From Bacteroidales bacterium (GTDB lineage: Bacteria; Bacteroidota; Bacteroidia; Bacteroidales; B18-G4): 60,597 nt of DNA. The stretch spans positions 1 to 60,597 of the forward strand of contig JAGYLD010000007.1 in the NCBI GenBank assembly GCA_018401355.1. Reading direction: 5' to 3'. How positions within the stretch are numbered: position 1 is the first letter of the stretch; each line of letters starts with the position of its first letter. Made by a program: the position numbers and the translations under genes. This document shows, piece after piece, positions 44,284-52,450 of the stretch. The notes beneath the pieces were generated by a model, which saw only the letters and a list, made by a program, of their open reading frames with translations, had not been told where the DNA came from and ran no database searches.

Positions 44284-44868
44284 ATGAACTTGAATGAAAT
44301 AATCAGGAGGTTGTCTGGTAAGATGGCAGGTATAGCCGGCTGTGGCGGACTCGGTTCTAACTGTGCCATGGCACTTGCAAGATGTGGAATCGGTAAGATC
44401 ATAATCGCAGATTTTGACACGATTGACCACAGCAACTTAAACAGGCAGTACTTTTTCCTTGATCAATTAGGAAAAAAGAAAGTGCTGGCACTTGAAGAAA
44501 ACATAAAAAAAGTAGTTCCATCCTGTGTTGTTGAACCCCATGATATCAAGTTAGAACCTGTCGATGTTCTCAGGTTGTTCGGCAATTGTGATGTAATTAT
44601 TGAAGCATTTGACAGCTCATCTGAAAAAGCGATGATTATAGAAACTGTGTTGGCAGAGTATCCTGACATTCCAATTATTTCAGGATTGGGGTTGGCTGGT
44701 TATGGGAATACAAATGATATCTCTGTTGAAAAACATGGTAACCTTTATATTTGTGGCGATAGAAGATCAGAGGTTGATGAGGATAATCCTCCACTAGCCC
44801 CCAGGGTTAATATTGTAGCTAACATGCAGGCCAATGTGGCAATAGATTTGTTACTTAAAATGGAATAG
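44284..44868 (+). CDS. ThiF family 2 sulfur-carrier adenylyltransferase
   Basis: A 194-aa E1-like enzyme that would adenylate the C-terminal glycine of a ThiS/MoaD-type carrier. The ATP-binding start AGIAGCGGLGSNCAMALARCG, 'DFDTIDHSNLNRQYFFLDQ' (with the invariant NLNRQ), 'IIEAFDSSSEKAMI' and 'YICGDRRSEVDEDNPPLAPR' match the short 'ThiF family 2' found with ThiS in anaerobes. The Cys4 zinc site of MoeB/ThiF family 1 is absent. ATG at 44284 is chosen over a TTG at 44260. The carrier gene starts 1 nt after its stop. It may serve thiamine, the AOR cofactor, or both; no thiG/thiH is in the window. Confidence 0.88.
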   Translation: MNLNEIIRRLSGKMAGIAGCGGLGSNCAMALARCGIGKIIIADFDTIDHSNLNRQYFFLDQLGKKKVLALEENIKKVVPSCVVEPHDIKLEPVDVLRLFGNCDVIIEAFDSSSEKAMIIETVLAEYPDIPIISGLGLAGYGNTNDISVEKHGNLYICGDRRSEVDEDNPPLAPRVNIVANMQANVAIDLLLKME

Positions 44869-44869
44869 T

Positions 44870-45073
44870 ATGAAAATCACCCTCAATAATAGAGAAGAGC
44901 ATTTTGATGTTGACGCTATGAGCGTTTCAGATCTAATCATAGAAAAAAACTTCACTTTTAAACTTCTGGTTACTAAGATCAATGATAAGCTGGTAAAAAA
45001 AGAAGAAAGGGATAAAACCATGATAAAGGATGGTGATAAAGTGACCGTTCTCCATATGGTAAGCGGAGGTTGA
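44870..45073 (+). CDS. ThiS/MoaD-like sulfur carrier protein
   Basis: A 67-aa beta-grasp protein ending in the functional di-glycine (HMVSGG). The sequence 'MKITLNNREEHFD', 'TKINDKLVKKEERDKTMIKD' and 'GDKVTVLHMVSGG' fits ThiS better than MoaD. After adenylation by the adjacent ThiF it would carry sulfur as a thiocarboxylate. Similar carriers accompany AOR genes in some bacteria and are thought to aid pterin-cofactor assembly. Its stop is 2 nt from the convergent folC stop. Confidence 0.88.
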   Translation: MKITLNNREEHFDVDAMSVSDLIIEKNFTFKLLVTKINDKLVKKEERDKTMIKDGDKVTVLHMVSGG

Positions 45074-45075
45074 TG

Positions 45076-46398
45076 TCAAAGACATTCTAATAATTGAAGT
45101 GCTTCTGCAACAACAAAAGTGCTACCCCCAATAAAGATCACATCCTGTTGATTTGCATTTTTGATGGCTTTGTTAACGGCTTTATCAATTGATTCATAGC
45201 TTTCTCCATGAATTCCTTTTTCCCTGGCCAATTTCAATAGTTTATCTTCATCCATGGCCCTGGGGATTTTTGCTTTGCAGAAGTAGTATTTTGCTGCGGT
45301 TGGCAATTGGTTAAGGACCGGATCTATATTTTTGTCGTCTACGGCTCCAAATACCATGTGAAGTGTCTTAAACCTGGTTTTTTTTATCATTTTTATCACT
45401 TCACTGATGCCTCCCTCATTGTGACCAATATCACATACAATGAGCGGGTGGCTATTTAGAATTTGCCACCGTCCGCGAATTCCTGTGTTCTCAATTGTGT
45501 TTTGAATTCCGTTTGTAACATGGCTGGAAGTAATAGAATAGCCCTTGTCATTTAATATTTTTACGGATTGCAATGTTGTAATGATGTTTCTTTGCTGATA
45601 ACTTCCCAGCAAAGGATTGATGATGCTCAATGGTTTATTGCTATTGTCAATAATTTCTAATTTGTTGTAAAATTTATTTTTATTAGCATATTCAATGATC
45701 TCTTCTGATTTTTTGATAAGAAACCCCGCATCAGCAAAAAATATTTCGGATGAGTTTTTCATTGCTATTTTCCTGAATATTTTTCCGGTTTCATCATTGG
45801 TTTCACCTATAATGACTGGCACATTTTTTTTTATTATGCCTGCTTTTTCCAGTGCGATCTTTTCAAGGGTATTGCCAAGAAATTGCGTATGATCTTTGCT
45901 TATGTTTGTTATTATGGATAATTCCGGTTGGATGACATTGGTTGAGTCCAATCGTCCTCCCATACCAACCTCAAAAACTGAAATATCTGCTTTTTCTTCT
46001 TCGAAGAACTTGAAAGCCATGCCGGTAGTCATTTCGAAAAAGGACGGCTGAATTTCTTCGAACTGTTGCTTATATTTTTTAACGAAATCTACGACAAAAG
46101 CTTCAGGAATTTTATTTCCGTTGATCCTTATTCTTTCTCTGAAATCAGTTAAATGGGGGGAAGTAAATAATCCTGTTTTATAGCCTGCTTCTTGTAAAAT
46201 GGATGCCATCATGTGGGATACAGATCCTTTGCCATTGGTTCCTGCGACGTGTATACTTGTTAAGGATTTTTCAGGATTCCCCAGGATTTTGCATAAAGCC
46301 AGGATGTTGTTCAGATTGGATTTATAAGCTGCAGGGCCTATCCGTTGAAACATGGGTAGCTGGGAATATAAATACGCCAGGGTTTCATCATAATTCAT
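45076..46398 (-). CDS. folC: Bifunctional folylpolyglutamate/dihydrofolate synthase
   Basis: A 440-aa Mur-ligase-like enzyme adding glutamate to (dihydro)folate. The P loop is in 'IHVAGTNGKGSVSHMMASIL' (about 48-67). Other motifs are 'TSPHLTDFRERIRINGNKI', 'FFEMTTGMAFKFF', 'VFEVGMGGRLDSTNV' (FolC signature) and 'LVCDIGHNEGG' (C-terminal domain). Length is standard. It lies 36 nt downstream of tonB on the same strand but has a perfect -7 box just 4 nt before its ATG. Confidence 0.94.
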   Translation of the reverse strand: MNYDETLAYLYSQLPMFQRIGPAAYKSNLNNILALCKILGNPEKSLTSIHVAGTNGKGSVSHMMASILQEAGYKTGLFTSPHLTDFRERIRINGNKIPEAFVVDFVKKYKQQFEEIQPSFFEMTTGMAFKFFEEEKADISVFEVGMGGRLDSTNVIQPELSIITNISKDHTQFLGNTLEKIALEKAGIIKKNVPVIIGETNDETGKIFRKIAMKNSSEIFFADAGFLIKKSEEIIEYANKNKFYNKLEIIDNSNKPLSIINPLLGSYQQRNIITTLQSVKILNDKGYSITSSHVTNGIQNTIENTGIRGRWQILNSHPLIVCDIGHNEGGISEVIKMIKKTRFKTLHMVFGAVDDKNIDPVLNQLPTAAKYYFCKAKIPRAMDEDKLLKLAREKGIHGESYESIDKAVNKAIKNANQQDVIFIGGSTFVVAEALQLLECL

Positions 46399-46402
46399 GA
46401 TG

Positions 46403-46410
46403 CAAATTTA
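46403..46410 (-). promoter_or_regulatory. -7 promoter box abutting folC
   Basis: TAAATTTG on the minus strand, a perfect TAnnTTTG, ending 4 nt before the start codon. It implies a leaderless or near-leaderless mRNA. No strong -33 element. Confidence 0.45.
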
Positions 46411-46434
46411 AAGAAGATATGACATGAATATGAC

Positions 46435-47286
46435 TTAATTGAGCCTGATAAAGTTGTATGTAATGGTACCTTTTTGTGTATCTGGTGCCTCGGGATCTGG
46501 TTGGAAGATTGATCTGAGGGCAGCTTCTTCCGCCACCTTTCTTAACCTGAGGTCTACGATCGTTGTTCCCTTAGCTCCGGCCAGAGCTTTAATGACCTTG
46601 CCCTGCTTGTTGACCCATATTTCGACAACCACCTTACCTTGCTCCTGGGAGTTATACGAGGGCTTTGGGAGATGTTTAGCTCCTCTGCCTCCGAGACTGT
46701 ATGAAATGCCGTCTCCTGCACCACCTTGTCCATCATAATTCTGCGCATCCGGGGTGCCATTTTCCTTGCCCTGGTCTCCTGGCTGGCCTGTAATGCCTTC
46801 ATCCTGACCGGATTCAGAGTTGGATTTGCCTTTATACAATGCCCGTGTATTTACCTGGGGCTCTGGTTCCGGTTCCGGCTCCGGCTCCGGCTCTTGTGCC
46901 ACCACTTCTTCAACAGGTACTTCGGGTTTTTCTTCTGTTATTTCTGGTTTTTCTTTTTCTTTTACCGGGTCCTTTTCTTCTTTCTTCTCTTCTTCTAAGG
47001 AAGGTGCTTCTTCAATATCCTGGGTGATGATGTCTTCCTTAATTTTTTCTTCCTGTTGCACTTCCTCCTGGGGTGGGGGGGATGGGGTCCTGGTGGGTGC
47101 CGGAGATGATTCCTGGATTTTTCCCATTCCATAATCGCTGCTTCCAAGATTGACCTCTACACCTTCTTCACCCGGCAGGGGCAAAGGAGTGGACAAGCCC
47201 AGGAATATCAACGCAAGAAACAACAATATGTGAAAGATGATGCTTCCGATGACTGCCTTAACCTTATTTTTTGATTCTTTAGTCAT
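46435..47286 (-). CDS. tonB: TonB-family energy transducer
   Basis: A 283-aa protein. One N-terminal TM helix (about 11-31, 'IIFHILLFLALIFLGLS') is followed by a long Pro/Glu/Lys-rich periplasm-spanning region (about 50-150, including an EP-dipeptide run) and a C-terminal TonB domain (about 205-283: 'GKVVVEIWVNKQGKVIKALA', 'EEAALRSIFQPDPEAPDTQK'). It transmits proton-motive energy from ExbB/ExbD to outer-membrane receptors. Its ATG overlaps the exbD stop (ATGA), so translation is coupled. The receptor at 18073 is one possible client. Confidence 0.9.
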   Translation of the reverse strand: MTKESKNKVKAVIGSIIFHILLFLALIFLGLSTPLPLPGEEGVEVNLGSSDYGMGKIQESSPAPTRTPSPPPQEEVQQEEKIKEDIITQDIEEAPSLEEEKKEEKDPVKEKEKPEITEEKPEVPVEEVVAQEPEPEPEPEPEPQVNTRALYKGKSNSESGQDEGITGQPGDQGKENGTPDAQNYDGQGGAGDGISYSLGGRGAKHLPKPSYNSQEQGKVVVEIWVNKQGKVIKALAGAKGTTIVDLRLRKVAEEAALRSIFQPDPEAPDTQKGTITYNFIRLN

Positions 47287-47696
47287 TTCTTGGGTTTGGT
47301 GGCAAGGATCACTTTATGCTTGGTGTTGTATTTATTATTTATGGTATTTACTGCATCTATCACATTAACAACATATTGTACAGGAACGCTTTTGTCAGCC
47401 CTCAAAACGACTGATCCATCAATTTGCCCTACAAGAACCTGGTCGATGATGTTTTGTAGCTGAAGTTCTGAAACCCTTTGTTCCTCAACATAATATCTGT
47501 AATTGTCATCTATGTATACCGTAACAGTCTGCTTCGCCATGGTTTTGCTATTGCTTTGAGGCAAGAGTAACTTAATGGCGTTGGGCGCAACAAGGGTTGA
47601 TGTGAGCATAAAAAATATCAGCAACAGGAAAACCAAATCTGACATTGATGCAGTACTGAATTCCGCCCTTCTTTTATTTCTTATTTGAATGGCCAT
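47283..47696 (-). CDS. exbD: ExbD/TolR biopolymer transport protein
   Basis: A 137-aa protein with one N-terminal TM helix (about 17-36) preceded by a basic segment; the helix carries the functional Asp in 'TASMSDLVFLLLIFFMLTS'. A small periplasmic domain follows ('VTVYIDDNYRYYVEEQRVSE', 'VVLRADKSVPVQYVVNVIDA'). Together with ExbB it forms the proton channel driving TonB. It begins 11 nt downstream of exbB. Confidence 0.92.
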   Translation of the reverse strand: MAIQIRNKRRAEFSTASMSDLVFLLLIFFMLTSTLVAPNAIKLLLPQSNSKTMAKQTVTVYIDDNYRYYVEEQRVSELQLQNIIDQVLVGQIDGSVVLRADKSVPVQYVVNVIDAVNTINNKYNTKHKVILATKPKK

Positions 47697-47707
47697 AATA
47701 TTTTGAT

Positions 47708-48397
47708 TTATCCTGCTGGTTCGTTTAATAAGTCCATAAACTCTGTTGACCTGGCTTCAAGTTTGTAAACAACTTTCTCAATTCTGGCAACAAGAATATT
47801 ATAACAAACATAAGCAACGATACCTACAATTAGCCCTCCAACCGTAGTTACCATGGCCTGGTAGATACCGGTTGAAAGTAATGCGACATCAATGTTATTG
47901 CCGGCCATAGACATATCATAAAAAGCAATGATCATGCCAATGACAGTCCCAAGGAATCCAAGCATGGGTGCAGCTCCGGCAATGGTTGCTAAGCCAGCGA
48001 CGTTTTTTTCCAACCTCGATACTTCAAGTTTTCCAATATTTTCGATCGCTGTGGCGATATCATTCAGTGGCCTTCCAATCCTTGTTAATCCTTTTTCAAT
48101 CATTCTTGCGATAGGTGTATCCGTGCTCTTGCATAATGCAATCGCAGAATCAACACGGCCGTTGTGAATGAAATCACGAATATTATTCATGAAGTTTTTA
48201 TTTTCCCTGGATGCGCGGCTTATGGTAAAGTACCTTTCCAGGAAAATGTAAATGGCAATGATGGATAAAAGGCCCAGGATGGCCATAATCCATCCCCCTT
48301 TCAATACAAGTTCGTAAACGGATAAAGTAATCGCTGTAGGTTCCTCTCCCGCAGCTTCTATGGCAGCATTTACTTGAAGCAATATTCCGGTTTTCAT
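47708..48397 (-). CDS. exbB: ExbB/TolQ/MotA-type proton channel protein
   Basis: A 229-aa inner-membrane protein with three TM helices (about 32-52, 132-155 and 175-197). The conserved 'LATIAGAAPMLGFLGTVIGM' and 'ALLSTGIYQAMVTTVGGLIV' segments are diagnostic of the MotA/TolQ/ExbB family. First gene of the exbB-exbD-tonB operon. No clear promoter was found in the 119-nt gap upstream. Confidence 0.93.
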   Translation of the reverse strand: MKTGILLQVNAAIEAAGEEPTAITLSVYELVLKGGWIMAILGLLSIIAIYIFLERYFTISRASRENKNFMNNIRDFIHNGRVDSAIALCKSTDTPIARMIEKGLTRIGRPLNDIATAIENIGKLEVSRLEKNVAGLATIAGAAPMLGFLGTVIGMIIAFYDMSMAGNNIDVALLSTGIYQAMVTTVGGLIVGIVAYVCYNILVARIEKVVYKLEARSTEFMDLLNEPAG

Positions 48398-48516
48398 AGA
48401 AAATTATTTTGCTTTAAAATTAAAACGTTTCAGGATGGCCTCTTTAACAGACGCTGTATTTTTTAAACAATGCAATGTTAATTAAACTCGAATTATCCGT
48501 ATTTATTATTTTATGG

Positions 48517-49584
48517 TTAACAGGATGATTGGTAAAGACATCCTGAAGAATGATCGTACTTTGCTCCGGTTACGGAGGCTAAGACATTAATATTGCCCTG
48601 AATTCTTTGTAATCCCAAAAATGCAAAGATCAAGGCTTCTTTATAATCGATGAGCTTGTCGTCAGGGATTACACAAAAAGAATTGCTGAGTGCATTAATC
48701 CTTTCTAAGAGAAAATCATTTTTTGCACCACCACCTGTAACAAGTATATCTCCCTGGCCATGATTTTTGGTAATATTAGCCAATTGAATTGCGATATGCT
48801 CTGTATATGTTCTAAGGAGGTCAGCGATATTATGGCCGTGCATCATTGGAAATACATATTTTTCTGCCCATTCTATCCCAAGGGACTTGGGTTCAGGTTG
48901 CTTGTAATAATCCAATGCATTTAATTTTTTCAGGAGATCAAATATTATAAGACCAGACCTTGCCACTGTACCGTTTTTGTCAAAATCTAATCCTTTTTTT
49001 TGTGAAAGATAATTCAGGATAACATTGCAGGCACAAACATCAAAAGCTTTTCTTATGCCATTCTTGTCATATGAAATGTTTGCAAATCCGCCAAGGTTCA
49101 GGCAATATTTATATTCTCCAAAAAGCAGTTTGTCTCCAGCCGGTACAAGAGGAGCTCCCTGTCCACCCAGCTCAACATCCTGGGAACGAAAATCACAAAC
49201 AACAAGGATTCCTGTTTTGGCAGCTATAACCGCCCCATCCCCAATTTGCAAAGTCAGTTTGTTTTCCGGTTGATGAAAAACAGTATGTCCGTGTGAAGCA
49301 ATAAAGCTGGGTTTTAAGCTGTGATCCGAGCAAAATTCAATAATATTATGTGATGCCAGTCTCGCCCAGTCCCTGCTTAATATCGACATGTCATATCCAC
49401 TTAAATTCCGTGATCCTGATAACCTTTGTTGCCATTCTGAAGAATAGTTACATGTCATGGCTTCTTTTATTTTGTAATCCCAACCATCATTAATCCTTCT
49501 GAATGTAGAAAAAGCAATGTCCATACCATCAAGTGATGTGCCCGACATAATACCGATGCCACTGTAAGTGGGATTATTTTTCAT
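48517..49584 (-). CDS. anmK: Anhydro-N-acetylmuramic acid kinase
   Basis: A 355-aa sugar kinase of the ASKHA fold that converts anhydro-MurNAc from peptidoglycan recycling to MurNAc-6-phosphate. Motifs are GIMSGTSLDGMDIA (phosphate loop, 10-23), 'ASHGHTVFHQPE', 'VCDFRSQDVELGGQGAPLVP' and 'LVTGGGAKNDFLLERI' (adenosine). Length matches the family. Its ATG overlaps the murF stop by 4 bases (ATGA), joining cell-wall synthesis and recycling genes in one unit. Confidence 0.94.
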   Translation of the reverse strand: MKNNPTYSGIGIMSGTSLDGMDIAFSTFRRINDGWDYKIKEAMTCNYSSEWQQRLSGSRNLSGYDMSILSRDWARLASHNIIEFCSDHSLKPSFIASHGHTVFHQPENKLTLQIGDGAVIAAKTGILVVCDFRSQDVELGGQGAPLVPAGDKLLFGEYKYCLNLGGFANISYDKNGIRKAFDVCACNVILNYLSQKKGLDFDKNGTVARSGLIIFDLLKKLNALDYYKQPEPKSLGIEWAEKYVFPMMHGHNIADLLRTYTEHIAIQLANITKNHGQGDILVTGGGAKNDFLLERINALSNSFCVIPDDKLIDYKEALIFAFLGLQRIQGNINVLASVTGAKYDHSSGCLYQSSC

Positions 49585-50867
49585 AATTGATCTGTTAACA
49601 TTTCCAGACCAATTTTCCTGGATCCTTTAATGAGTATGGATGCATTCCCAACAGGATTATTCTGAAGCCAATCTTTGGCCTGGCCGGAATTTGTAAAGGA
49701 AGTAAATACCGTAGAATTGTTTGCACGGTTGAATTCTTCACCAACAAGCAATACCAGATCAAAATTCATTGAACTTAAGGCATCAAGTAATTTAACATGT
49801 TCGGCTTCTGATTCTTTGCCCAATTCAAGCATGTCGCCAAGGATCACTACTTTTTTTCCACTTTTTACTTTGGCAAAGAAATTCAAGGCATTTTCCATGC
49901 TGGTAGGATTGGCATTATATGCATCCAGGTAAATGGTGTTTTTTTTGCTTTTAATGAGCTGTGAGCGGTTGTTTTCAGGGATATAATTATGAACAGCCAT
50001 AGAAGAAAGCTGAGGATCCACTTTAAAATATTGCCCGGCTGCCAGTGCTGCAAGAATGTTGTAAAAATTATACCGGCCAAACAAGTGTGATTTTATGATT
50101 AAATCACCATCTGGTGTATTCCACAATATTTCCAGATTGTGGTCATCTCTTATCAATGAAGCCCGGGTGTCAGCTTTTGCATCTGAGCCATAACTGTATT
50201 TTTTTAATGTGCCAGCTTGATCCATCAACAGGTTGTCATCTTTATTGATGAAAATAATGCCCTGATGAGCATCCAGGTATTTATAGAGTTCGGTTTTTGC
50301 TTTAATGACTCCGTGGAAGCTACCAAAACCTTCAAGATGGGCTTTGCCTAAATTGGTGATAATCCCATGGGTTGGTCTGGCAATATTGCAAAGCAAATGA
50401 ATTTCCCCAATATGGTTGGCACCCATTTCAATGATGGCAATTTCAGTATCCTTTTTAATGGACAGGATACTTAACGGAACTCCAATGTGATTGTTCAGGT
50501 TTCCATGGGTGGCAAAAACGTTGAACTTTTGCTTCATGACAAGATACATGAGTTCCTTAGTAGTTGTTTTACCATTGGATCCGGTGATACCTATTACCGG
50601 TATCTTTAGCAGTTTTCTGTATTCTGATGCAAGGTCCTGGAGAGTCTTGAGACTATCTGAAACTAAGATTGTACCAGGGATTTTTTTATTGGCAGGATCA
50701 TCAGTTACTGCAAGTGCTGCACCTTTTTCCAGGGCTTGTATAATATAATTGTTACCATTAAAACTTTCACCTTTCAGGCCAAAGAAGATATCTCCTTTTT
50801 GAATTGTGCGGGTATCTGTAGATACCTTTCCTGAGTTTAAAAATGCCTTTAACAATTGATCAGACAT
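49581..50867 (-). CDS. murF: UDP-MurNAc-tripeptide--D-Ala-D-Ala ligase
   Basis: A 428-aa Mur ligase adding D-Ala-D-Ala to the peptidoglycan precursor. It has 'KVSTDTRTIQKGDIFFGLKG' (N-terminal UDP-binding domain), ATP loop GITGSNGKTTTKE (about 102-114), 'ATHGNLNNHIGVPLSIL', 'AIIEMGANHIGEI' and 'YLDAYNANPTSMENAL'. Three in-frame ATGs exist (50891, 50879, 50867). The first lies inside the gldJ terminator hairpin, so 50867, directly before the conserved SDQLLKAF start, is preferred. Confidence 0.93.
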   Translation of the reverse strand: MSDQLLKAFLNSGKVSTDTRTIQKGDIFFGLKGESFNGNNYIIQALEKGAALAVTDDPANKKIPGTILVSDSLKTLQDLASEYRKLLKIPVIGITGSNGKTTTKELMYLVMKQKFNVFATHGNLNNHIGVPLSILSIKKDTEIAIIEMGANHIGEIHLLCNIARPTHGIITNLGKAHLEGFGSFHGVIKAKTELYKYLDAHQGIIFINKDDNLLMDQAGTLKKYSYGSDAKADTRASLIRDDHNLEILWNTPDGDLIIKSHLFGRYNFYNILAALAAGQYFKVDPQLSSMAVHNYIPENNRSQLIKSKKNTIYLDAYNANPTSMENALNFFAKVKSGKKVVILGDMLELGKESEAEHVKLLDALSSMNFDLVLLVGEEFNRANNSTVFTSFTNSGQAKDWLQNNPVGNASILIKGSRKIGLEMLTDQL

Positions 50868-50879
50868 GCTGTTATGCAT

Positions 50880-50911
50880 ACAAAACCCCATCCTGAAAAC
50901 AGAATGGGGTT
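50880..50911 (-). terminator. Terminator of the sprF-gldJ unit
   Basis: On the minus strand AACCCCATTCTG pairs with CAGGATGGGGTT around TTTT, 12 bp with one wobble, and TTTTG follows. It lies 21 nt after gldJ and reaches the extreme 5' side of murF, which constrains murF's start. Confidence 0.85.
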
Positions 50912-50931
50912 GAAATTGAAATATTTATTTT

Positions 50932-52416
50932 TTATTTTCCAGGCAAAGGATTACCAACCCTGGACATTGCGCAGCGGAATCCGATATAGTCCGTTGAAAG
51001 GTTTTCATCAAGGAATCTTCTGACACTTGGACTCAGGAAATAGGCCGGGTCTTTCCATGAACCACCTTTATATACCCTTGCTTTATCGCTGATAAGAGTG
51101 GTTACTCCGTATTCATACATTTCTTTTGTTGTATTTGAACCCTCTTCTGATTTCCAGTCATGGGTTAAAATTGTTCCGGCATCACCATCTTTATAATTGA
51201 CGTTGTTGGCTTTATTATAATTTCTTCTTCCGGCAATCTCTTCAGTTGTAACTTCTTCATACTTGACCCTGCCCAGACTGTCTTTCTCAACAAGAAAACC
51301 TTCAAAATCGCGTACAGGATTTTTGAATACATTACCACGGAAAGGATTGAAGTCTGAGAAATCCTCCAGGCTTAACGGACGATAAACATCCTGTGTCCAT
51401 TCACTCACATTGCCTGACATATTGTAAAGACCATAGTCATTTGGCCAGTATGAACCAATCGGTGCGGGAATGTCGGCTCCATCGTTCAATGTACCTGCAA
51501 CACCCATGTAGTCACCTCTGCCTCTTTTAAAGTTGGAAACAAAGCTTCCATAATATTTTCTGTCATCTGTCCGGGTGTAATTGCCATTCCATGAATACCT
51601 CCTTCTTTCCACAACCCTTTCATAGAGTGTGTTTCCAACAAGGCCCAAAGCTGCATATTCCCATTCTGCTTCTGTTGGGAGTCTGTATTTTGGCATGATG
51701 ATGCCATCCTGTATTCCAGCCCTTCTGGTACCTGTACTGTTGGGATTGAGGTTTTCCAGAGGTTGGTTTACAAGGCCTTCATATTGTCCGGCCAGGTATG
51801 CTTCAGTATTAAAGTTATTTTCATTTTTCTGATCCGGGTCGAAATCGAGAATGCCATTCATGATGAGGTTTTGCTCGTTAACGCGGTCTGTCCTCCATGA
51901 ACAGTAATCCTGTGCCTGAACCCAGTTTACACCTACGACAGGGTAATAGTGGAAGGCAGGATGGCGCAGGTATGTCTCAACCAGTGGCTCATTATAGGCC
52001 AGCCTGTTCCTCCAGACAAGTGTGTCGGGTAAAGCTTTATTGTATACCTGTGGGTAATCAGCACCAAAAACCCTCTTTAACCAGTAAAGGTATTCCAGGT
52101 AATCGACATTGCTGACCTCTGTTTCGTCCATATAAAACGATGAGATCGTTACCCTTCTTGGGAAATTATCCCAATCAAACATAATGTCTTCCTGGGTAGC
52201 TCCCATAACAAAAGTTCCACCCTCTATAAAAATTAATCCGGGGCCAGTAGGTTGTTCCCGCATATCGGAGACTTCAAAACCTCCGTTTTCCGGATCGTTA
52301 TAGGCCCATCCGGTTGTTCTTGAGTGTTCTTTTGGGCTGAACAATGAACAAGATGACAAGAAAGCAATGAACACTAGCAGGAGTGCGGCATTGAAGAACT
52401 TGAAGTGCTTAACCAT
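50932..52416 (-). CDS. gldJ: Gliding motility/T9SS lipoprotein GldJ (SUMF1-like)
   Basis: A 494-aa lipoprotein with lipobox LSSC (Cys23). The mature protein has the GldJ opening 'TTGWAYNDPENGGFE', then a formylglycine-generating-enzyme (SUMF1) fold: 'PGLIFIEGGTFVMGATQED', 'FYMDETEVSNVDYLEYLYWL', 'YRLPTEAEWEYAALG', 'NMSGNVSEWTQDVYRP', 'YKGGSWKDPAYFLSP' and 'DYIGFRCAMSRVG'. GldJ and the related GldK are structural T9SS lipoproteins in Bacteroidota, needed for secretion and, in gliders, motility, rather than sulfatase activators. It is 34 nt downstream of sprF and separated by it from the porU genes. Confidence 0.92.
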   Translation of the reverse strand: MVKHFKFFNAALLLVFIAFLSSCSLFSPKEHSRTTGWAYNDPENGGFEVSDMREQPTGPGLIFIEGGTFVMGATQEDIMFDWDNFPRRVTISSFYMDETEVSNVDYLEYLYWLKRVFGADYPQVYNKALPDTLVWRNRLAYNEPLVETYLRHPAFHYYPVVGVNWVQAQDYCSWRTDRVNEQNLIMNGILDFDPDQKNENNFNTEAYLAGQYEGLVNQPLENLNPNSTGTRRAGIQDGIIMPKYRLPTEAEWEYAALGLVGNTLYERVVERRRYSWNGNYTRTDDRKYYGSFVSNFKRGRGDYMGVAGTLNDGADIPAPIGSYWPNDYGLYNMSGNVSEWTQDVYRPLSLEDFSDFNPFRGNVFKNPVRDFEGFLVEKDSLGRVKYEEVTTEEIAGRRNYNKANNVNYKDGDAGTILTHDWKSEEGSNTTKEMYEYGVTTLISDKARVYKGGSWKDPAYFLSPSVRRFLDENLSTDYIGFRCAMSRVGNPLPGK

Positions 52417-52450
52417 TTCTTATGTCTTTTTTTAGTATGTGTGTTATTAA

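Noticed and set aside
46820-47134. Ser/Gly-rich open frame opposite tonB
   Set aside because: It mirrors the Pro/Glu-rich repeat of TonB on the other strand; low complexity with no signal or start context.
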